64,000 bases of DNA from Drechslerella dactyloides (lineage: Eukaryota; Ascomycota; Orbiliomycetes; Orbiliales; Orbiliaceae): assembly GCA_020064725.1 (NCBI GenBank), contig JAGTWJ010000001.1, positions 1,674,001 through 1,738,000 on the forward strand. Direction: 5' to 3'. The notes beneath the pieces were generated by a model that saw only the letters and a list, made by a program, of their open reading frames with translations, was not told the origin of the DNA and made no database searches. Position numbers and translations under genes: made by a program. Positions 57,395 to 64,000 of the stretch are shown one piece after another. Numbering within the stretch: the stretch's first letter is position 1; every line of letters begins with the position of its first letter.

Positions 57395-58626
57395 GCAAAT
57401 TTGTACTGTGTACTTTGGGGTTTGGAGCCTCGGTTTTCAGTGTGGTGCGGTGCGGCTGGTACATACACGCCTGCGTTTGGCGATTGATTGGATCCGGGTT
57501 TGCAAAGATTCTTTTACTGTCACTAACTCTATAGCCATCGTTTCATCTGGGAGTCTTGGTCATCTTGGTCTGCTGGTGCTTTGCTCTCTTGTTTTTCTAA
57601 CCTGTCTTTGTTCTCCTTTCACTTCTTTTCGTTTCTGGGTGGAGTTCTGGGAGCTGTGGTGTTTGACGCAATCCTGCGACTGCGAACCACGCTCACCTTG
57701 CAACTGTCGACGACTCGTGATGGATACTTCTTTCGTTTATCCCGGTCTCGAATCGGACGTTTCTCTTTGAATTCATGAAGTGTTCATTGATGCTGAAGCA
57801 ATCCCTTCTTTGTCTCGTGAACCCATGATTCAGATCGCCAGTTCTTGGGGCGACGCTATTCGGTAATCCCATAAAGCGTGCATAATATATTGGGCATGGG
57901 TATATATGCACATATACGTATTTTAAGTCGTGGACGAAGCTGTCGAAAGATATAATTAATTGTGACTAAGTCAGATAGAGGTCATGCATGTATACGCCAG
58001 CTACGTTATCTAGCTAACTTGTCTCGCAAGCCAGACTGTCGTACTTTAACTGGCGAAGCTAACGTTATATGTCGTTATCAGCAAATAACTAACATATGTA
58101 CGTACATGCTCATCATATCTTCGTATATGATACGACAAGGTCTTAAGTGCCGAGTTATATATATACTATATACTGTTCTAGAATTCTCGCGTCGAATTTT
58201 ACGAGGTCTTCAGACCGTCTACTGTTTTCGTCCGCTGATGTACAAGATATATGCCGCAGGGCGCCGAGCGGAGATGACCCCCGCAATGAATGCAGGATAG
58301 TTATAGAAATGTATTACAGTAGCGAGAAATATCCCAAAAAATCACAAAGCAAACGCCGCTGGCGAGATGCAAGACACCAAGTCCCACGATGACTCATCGA
58401 TAAGTAACCTTGCGGGAAATGAATAAAAGCACGCAGGACAGTCTTGTAGACAAAGCGAAAGGACAAAACAAGCCCCCCATATTGACATGGCCCCCAAATA
58501 AAGCAGTAGTAATAAAGTCTCAACATGCGGTAAATAAGTTTATACAAAGAAGCAATCAATCTAAGACTAGATTCCCGTAGCCGGAACGCAGCGGGGTGGC
58601 AAATATGCACAGCGGGCCAAATCGTG
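57395..58626. other. Intergenic, 1.2 kb
   Basis: Shared 3' region of the convergent eisosome and RING genes. Frames such as 57309-57770 and 57962-58300 are random-looking. I see no gene. Confidence 0.6.
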
Positions 58627-61079
58627 TCACCGAATCCTGCGACGTTTCGACGCTTCGGTGTCGCCGTCGCCGTCGCCATCGTCCTCCTCCTGGTCTTGCT
58701 GTGATGCTAAATGCCGCTCGCGCACCTCGTTTAGCACGGGATACCGGGAGCTGCCAGAGCTCTCGCGTGCGTTCGACATGAACTCGATCAGCTCGAGTTC
58801 ATCCGCCCAGATCTGACGGATGTCGACGCCGGGTTCTGGCGCACATCGTCGGCGGCGGGGGTGTAGGATCCTGCGTTGGTGAACGGGAGTCATAGCGGAT
58901 GATGGCAGGGGTTGGGAGTATGATGCGAAGTCTTCGACTTCGTTCAGCTCGCCTAGTTTGGATGGTGGTGGGTCAGGTGGGGTGGATGAAGGTGTTGATT
59001 CCGTTCGTCGGAGAGATGGACGAGCTGATGGTGCCGACGGGAGACGGCGTCGGTGGGGTGTGGATGGAGGCGTGTGATGTGTTAACGGACTTTGAGATGT
59101 GGAAGTGGATGATAATGAAGCTGGGTTTTGTGCGGGCGTGGATTGAGGCGGGGTCTGTGTTCCTCGAGATTGGTAGGTTTTGGTAGTTGGTGAAGGGTGG
59201 GGGACTGATTCCTCTAGTGTTGACGATGGTGTAGCCTGCATAGAGTGACTTGGCGATACGGTGGTGGATATCTGCGAGTAGCGTCTCTTGCGAGACGCTG
59301 CCGCGATTCAATTCGAAGGCCCAGGATCACCAGCGTCCCTAGCGACGGAGGCCTGTGAAGGAACGTCGGCTGCCAAGTCCAAGATTGCTGCTTCGTCATC
59401 CGGTGCGTCTTGTCTGTTGGGGAGCTGGGGCTGTGATGCTGCGGGTTCCTGACTTTCGGCTGGCATATTGTCTCTAACGCCGCCAACATGAACGGGCACA
59501 TTGGCCCGTGGAGGGGCAGCTGGCCGGGCATTGCGTCGCTCTCCTTCCGGGATCTCTGCCCAAACGTGGGATAACCGCGCGCAGTGATCCCGGCTATGTC
59601 GCTGAGTTCTGCAGTTCTTGCCGTACCAGCATTTGGGCCTGTTGTCCGTCCATCCGAGTCTCTCGCGCTCGGAGACCATAAAGTCGGTAATGTGCTCGTC
59701 CCATATCTGAGCGATGCACTGTCTACAGACGTGATCGTCCGCCGTTATTGGCCTTTGGTCGCCGAAACCGCCGTAGGGGATTATGCCATTGTTGTTCCGG
59801 AGTATCCAGTCCCTCATCTCCTTGCCTAACGACTCCCAGGTGTGGTTATTGGTATCGGACTGTACCCATCTCCTAAAAGCCTCCTGTTCGTAGGTGTTGT
59901 TCTGGAACCAGTTTACGAATACGCTGTTGCGATCAGAATAAAGGCCGGTATCTGAACAACAATTAGCATCGATAGTATGGAGACCGCACTAGTATGATGG
60001 CAAAATATACTTACCTCCGAGAGGAAGAAGGAAGTCGGTATCGCCTAGCTCGTCGGGGCACGGCCCGAATAGAGCGCAACAACTGATGTTTACGCAGGCG
60101 GCGCAGAATCCGGGCCGGAGAGCATCGACGTCCATGTTGAACGGGACCGATCTGGCGCATGTAATACATCTTCGATGCTCTTTGAAGGTGAATTGCCATC
60201 GATCGGTCTCGTCGCCGTCCTGAATGGGATCAGGGCAATTATAGATGGGATGTGCATTTTCCCCAACGGCGCAGCAGGGACACGGTTGCCAGAGCCGCTG
60301 GTCGACAAATTCGACGTCTGAATCCGGGTCGTTTTCTACGAATCCGTCCGCGTTATCGTTATCGTCTTCGTCTTCAGCGTCGCTATCGAACACCGTAAGA
60401 TTGACCTTTTCAGAAGATTAGCTGCAGCTTCAGTATCACTAGAGACGGGATCCGGACCTTCTGTCCTGGTTTGTATATCTCGCGATAGCTCGCGATATCA
60501 TCCTCGGAAAGAACCAAGTCAGGTCTCTCCTTCAGTAGCATCTCTATCAAGGGCTTCAGAGCAAATGCATCTGCACATCCCTGGATAGGTGAGCGACAGG
60601 ATGGGCAAGAATCGTTCCTCTTAGCCCAGGGAACTACGCAGGAGCCTACATTCGGGGTGTCAGCAAGTGTCGGCAAGTAAAGTTGCTTTATATATCCACA
60701 TACCGCAGAAGTTGTGAAGGCAGTTGAGAAGCGTTACTGGGTCTTTGAATAGCTCACAGCATATGCTGCAAGTCAGCTCCCTCTCAAGTTTCTCGTATAT
60801 GGTCTCGGCTTGAGCAGCCTTTGCAGCCGTGCTCCCTGCAGCGATCTTTGAAGCCTTGGCCTGTGCAATGAGAGCTTCCATGTTGTCGGATAGTTGTCGT
60901 TTCAAAGGGTTGTAAGGGTTGATAGGCGGCGGCGGCGGCTGCGGTTGCCCTTGAATTTGCGACGGCTGCGATGCTTGGCTAGGCGGTTCTACCGCAGGAA
61001 TATTTGTATTCGAAGATTCTGCAGGGGCAGAGGAGGAGTTCGATTGTACAGGCGCAGCGGGGTTCTGTGAGGACGACAT
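58627..61079 (-). CDS. CHFR-like E3 ubiquitin ligase with RING, Cys-rich and PBZ-like zinc finger
   Basis: Exons are 60704-61079, 60458-60645, 60015-60405 and 59951 down to about 59330, then a last exon to 58627; the first three introns are 58, 52 and 63 nt. The N-terminal 100 residues are Ser/Pro/Gln-rich. The RING (C3HC4) spans intron 1: CSICCELF...CLHNFCGSC...CPSCR. A Cys-rich domain follows (CPCC, CITC, CAACVNISCC, VCRQC), then CWYGKNCRTQRHSRDHC, which closely resembles the poly-ADP-ribose-binding PBZ finger of CHFR. The C-terminus is basic and Ser/Pro-rich with a likely nuclear signal (KRRR). An in-frame TGA at 59308-59310 lies between coding blocks of the same phase and must sit in an intron; candidates are 33 or about 60 nt long. 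No FHA domain is seen. Confidence 0.85.
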
Positions 61080-62161
61080 GTCGAAGGGGCGGATGAGAAG
61101 ATATAAACCAACGGAGGTTCCTAAATCTGGATGAAGAAGAGAAGATCGGAAGACCAGCCGCTGAACGGGAATCTTTATAGCATAGAGTTTGAATTTGACA
61201 GAAGTTAGAACAAGGTAATGCGCTCTGGAAATGGACAAAATGCAGATACGTATACGAAATGAGTATAATTAAGTGAATTACAGAACAGAACCCCTGTCCG
61301 CCAGTCAGTCACCATCTGATAGTTACTGCGGCTTGGACACGAACTCGACCGCGATTGAGGGGCAAAGCGGCCAATAACGGCGGGGCTGGCAGGGCGCTGA
61401 GTCACGAAACTGACACGTCCGTCACATGGAGGCAGGCGACTGAGCAAACGCGCCCGAATGAGCAAGTGCAGGCGAGTCAAACAGCAGCTGTCATTGCGCA
61501 CCAGCTGCCGATTTGTCACAGCTACCAAGCGAGGCAAGGCAGCCTGGCGTCGTTGGCGATAACGAAATGATCTGGAGGAAGTATCACGTACAGACCTCTG
61601 ACTTATTTAAGCTAAGTGGCTACGTCCGTCTAGTCTTGATGTTGCAGTTTGAAGCCGGCGTTAGTATGCGTTGCGAGTTGAGTCGCGGTGTAACTCTGCA
61701 ACATGCCGCAACACCACACTCTGTACGACGATGACTAAGAGTTTCGATTTCTCGAATCTATTACGATTGGTCTCGTAAGCCAATCCATTTTCTTGCCGTA
61801 CCACAATTGTGTAGGAGTTCGATCGAATCGATCGAATCAATGCACGATTGCAGTGGTCTATATATGCATAGGACATGCTAATCAATTGCAGAAATAAAAT
61901 AAAAAAATCAGTAACGAAGCATGAGCTCAACCCAGGAGGTGGCACCAAAACGCCGCACGCATACATGTACACCAACATTGATTATAACGCCACCCACAGC
62001 CCGCCGAAAGATTCGAAATGCCTAACATATCTACAAACCGCCCAGTAATCAATATAATATAACGTCCACCGCCCGTTGCATCGGCCATTATTCCTCCGTC
62101 GAATACCACCGTCCCGAGACCTTACAGCGCCTGGCATCAAGGAATTGAGGCTACCCGAGAC
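61080..62161. other. Intergenic, 1.1 kb
   Basis: Promoter region of the RING gene (a TTTATAT sequence lies near 61100) and 3' flank of the next gene. No further gene is visible. Confidence 0.55.
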
Positions 62162-62910
62162 CTAGCGCCCAAGGTCTCCACTCCACATAGCGTCCCATTC
62201 CTGCCTCATGCCCGCCTTCCCTCTCACCACTCTGAACCTCGCCAGCACCTCTCTCACCTCGTCGTCCGTCTCAGCGTTGATGTCCCAGGATTCGACACCG
62301 CCGCCCCATCGTAGGATTAGTTCCATCGGTGTCTCGTACCCGGCGGCATTTAGCCTTGCTGCCACCAGTATAACGATTTCTCTTGGCTGCAAGTCTTTAA
62401 CGTACTCGATGTATCTGCTCGGGGCGAAGAGTGCTGCTAGCTGGATGATATCTTTCATCTGCCAGGCGGTTGCGAGTGAGGTAAGCGGCCAGGTTGCTAT
62501 CATATCTATCGTCAAAGAAATATTAGGAACCTTTTACACTGTAATATATATATATCATGGGGTTCAGTCACATACCATCCACCCGCTGCAGCAACCTGGG
62601 TAGCCGGCTCAGTAACGATCCGATCTCGAATTCGGTGTCGAACGTCTCTAGTTCTGCGCCGGATGTCGAGCCTTTGTAGAAGCATCTCTTGTAGTCATGT
62701 CTAATCGAGTATTCGGCGAGATCCAAGGCATCTAAATAGCAACATTCAATGTCAGCATGCATTCCTCATCCGCTAGCTCTAAATATGTGTATTGTCCAGA
62801 TACAGACCCCTGAGTCCTTCCCTTCCTAGAGTGCTACAGGCATACGCGAACATGATCTCGGCTGGATCCTCCCTCCTTCCTAACCGGTCGATGAGCTCTG
62901 TCTCTACCAT
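62162..62910 (-). CDS. Unrecognised 200-residue protein
   Basis: Three exons, 62808-62910, 62576-62731 and 62162-62505, with introns of 76 and 70 nt in agreeing phases. The start ATG at 62910 is chosen because it is the first in the frame; the frame stays open upstream to 62997 without an ATG. I do not recognise the family. Visible features are an acidic/basic N-terminus (ELIDRLGRREDPAEI), a Tyr-rich segment (AEYSIRHDYKRCFYKG), a middle Leu-rich helix (IGSLLSRLPRLLQRV), and a C-terminal part with LQPREIVILVAARLNAAGYE, ILRWGGGVESWDI and a helix ending in EWDAMWSGDLGR. No signal peptide or membrane segment. It lies upstream of the RING gene on the same strand, with 1.1 kb between them. Confidence 0.65.
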
Positions 62911-64000
62911 ATTTGTCGAATGAATAGTGTTACCCAGCCTCGACTGATTAACTGATCTTTCAAACGTTGACCTGCTGGTTGATATGCTGAAACTCAAAAA
63001 AGAGGGAAAGAAAAAGCTAAAGGCTGTACGTTTAGACTACGGTCTAGATGATGACATGCATGTGTAACGTACACCTTATATGCAGGAGCTAGCGGCCGAC
63101 GATTGACATTATTAACCTGGTTTAAATATACAATCCTAAACCAAAATAGTATCGACCGGTACGAGTACCGCGCCACCACTCTTGGCCACAAGACCCGGAT
63201 TCCGAATGTTATACGATACCGTGATCAAACGCGGAGGACGTGTAAGCTCACGTAGGCGCCGCAACATGCGCCGCAATAACGTGCCGCTATCGTCATACAT
63301 GATCGCAATCGTGGATGTAGAAAATCCCCAAGGCTTTGTCGACGGGAAGAAAACGGATAAGCATGCAAGAGGAAACAAAGTAAAACCGAGCAAGAGAAAA
63401 AGGAAAAATGAAGAAAGAAGGTCCATAACGTGATTTTCCACCGACGAAGAATGGGCGACTAACGTTATCGAAAAAAATGCCCTCGGCACCTGCAGCGACT
63501 ATCCGATCTCGTGCTCGCTGGCGCCGAAAGCCTTTCCAAACTAAGCTGACTCCGCGTTCGGTATACGCGCAAGAGCGCCGCAGCACAAGTACCGTGCTCG
63601 ACCGGTACATACGGGCTACACGTATTTGCACTCGCGGATAGCTACGATTCTGCCCTCTCTTACGTCAGATAAAAATGAACATCGACAGCCGATACACATG
63701 ACCCCGCGGCGTGCGATTTCCCATAGCGAATCAAGGGCATATACTACGCGGCATCAACGACATTGAGGCCCATCTAGTATGGAAAATAGCGGACAATGGA
63801 CAGAGCAAATGGTACCTTGCGAACCGCCAGTTGCGCAATAGCAAATCCTGCATGCGCCGCCCCGTCGTCCAAGGCTTTTCTGTCAAGTGATCCGGTGTCT
63901 TGAAATCGCGAAGTGCTATTTAAGTATAGTAATCACTCACCACACGGTTTGCAACCGTCGGTTCGCAGGCTGCATGCATGCTGCATGGGGGTCTTTTTCT
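62911..64000. other. Right edge, 1.1 kb, no assigned gene
   Basis: Overlapping frames occur on both strands (63136-63489 -, 63182-63433 +, 63293-63631 -). One includes a hydrophobic run followed by YDDSGTLLRRMLRRLREL, but I could not assign a family or a splice model. A gene could continue past the window edge. Confidence 0.35.

Noticed and set aside
56731..57468. Minus-strand frame of 245 codons
   Set aside because: Shadow of the Ser/Gly-rich C-terminus of the eisosome protein.
63136..63631. Overlapping frames at the right edge, one with a hydrophobic run
   Set aside because: No consistent splice model or family; left as unassigned rather than called a gene.
1..64000. CRISPR arrays, bacterial operons, rRNA genes
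   Set aside because: No regularly spaced repeats or rRNA-like sequence; intron-rich gene structure shows a fungal nuclear genome.

Overview
The window is nuclear DNA of a filamentous ascomycete (Pezizomycotina; I cannot fix the class). The evidence is short GT-AG introns of mostly 45-100 nt that repair reading frames at conserved motifs, CTAAC/CTAAT-type branch points, two AflR-like Zn2Cys6 regulators, an iterative highly reducing polyketide synthase (hrPKS), and fungal-specific trehalose and eisosome genes. All exon limits below were worked out by hand from splice signals and conserved motifs. None was tested by alignment or RNA data.

Layout. The left edge carries a 5'-truncated class V aminotransferase (2-1084) and a small spliced orphan gene (1954-2743). 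From about 3.7 to 46 kb lies a secondary-metabolite gene cluster. In order it holds: a membrane SDR (3685-4788, -), an HxxxDG acyltransferase (6813-8132, -), AflR-like regulator 1 (10601-12185, -), a long-chain alcohol oxidase-type GMC oxidase (14778-17376, -), the hrPKS (19017-26468, -), an FSH/LovG-type serine hydrolase (27649-28588, -), a second SDR (29406-30533, +), an AT-rich gap, a cytochrome P450 (34177-36046, -), a sugar-transferase-like protein (37109-38305, -), an EthD-domain protein (39199-39703, +), a second P450 (40134-41994, -), a carboxymuconolactone-decarboxylase-like protein (42963-43843, +) and AflR-like regulator 2 (44467-46037, -). A 3 kb gene-poor gap then separates the cluster from conserved housekeeping genes: a TslA/Tps3-type trehalose synthase regulatory subunit (49109-52090, +), an Eis1-type eisosome protein (54180-57394, +), a CHFR-like RING/PBZ ubiquitin ligase (58627-61079, -) and a 200-residue protein I do not recognise (62162-62910, -).

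How the genes could work together (inference). The hrPKS has the order KS-AT-DH-pseudoKR-ER-KR-ACP, with no C-methyltransferase and no release domain, so it would make an unmethylated reduced chain. The FSH/LovG-like hydrolase is the obvious release enzyme. The two P450s, the alcohol oxidase and the two SDRs would adjust oxidation level, the EthD and CMD-like proteins may catalyse cyclisation, dehydration or decarboxylation, and the acyltransferase and sugar-transferase-like protein could decorate the product. Two paralogous AflR-like regulators with an intron at the same place bracket the core. A TCGGCGA-type element recurs upstream of several cluster genes. The main uncertainty is a reading-frame discontinuity near the N-terminus of the KS domain. 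It is explained either by a weak 80 nt intron or by a lesion that would silence the synthase.
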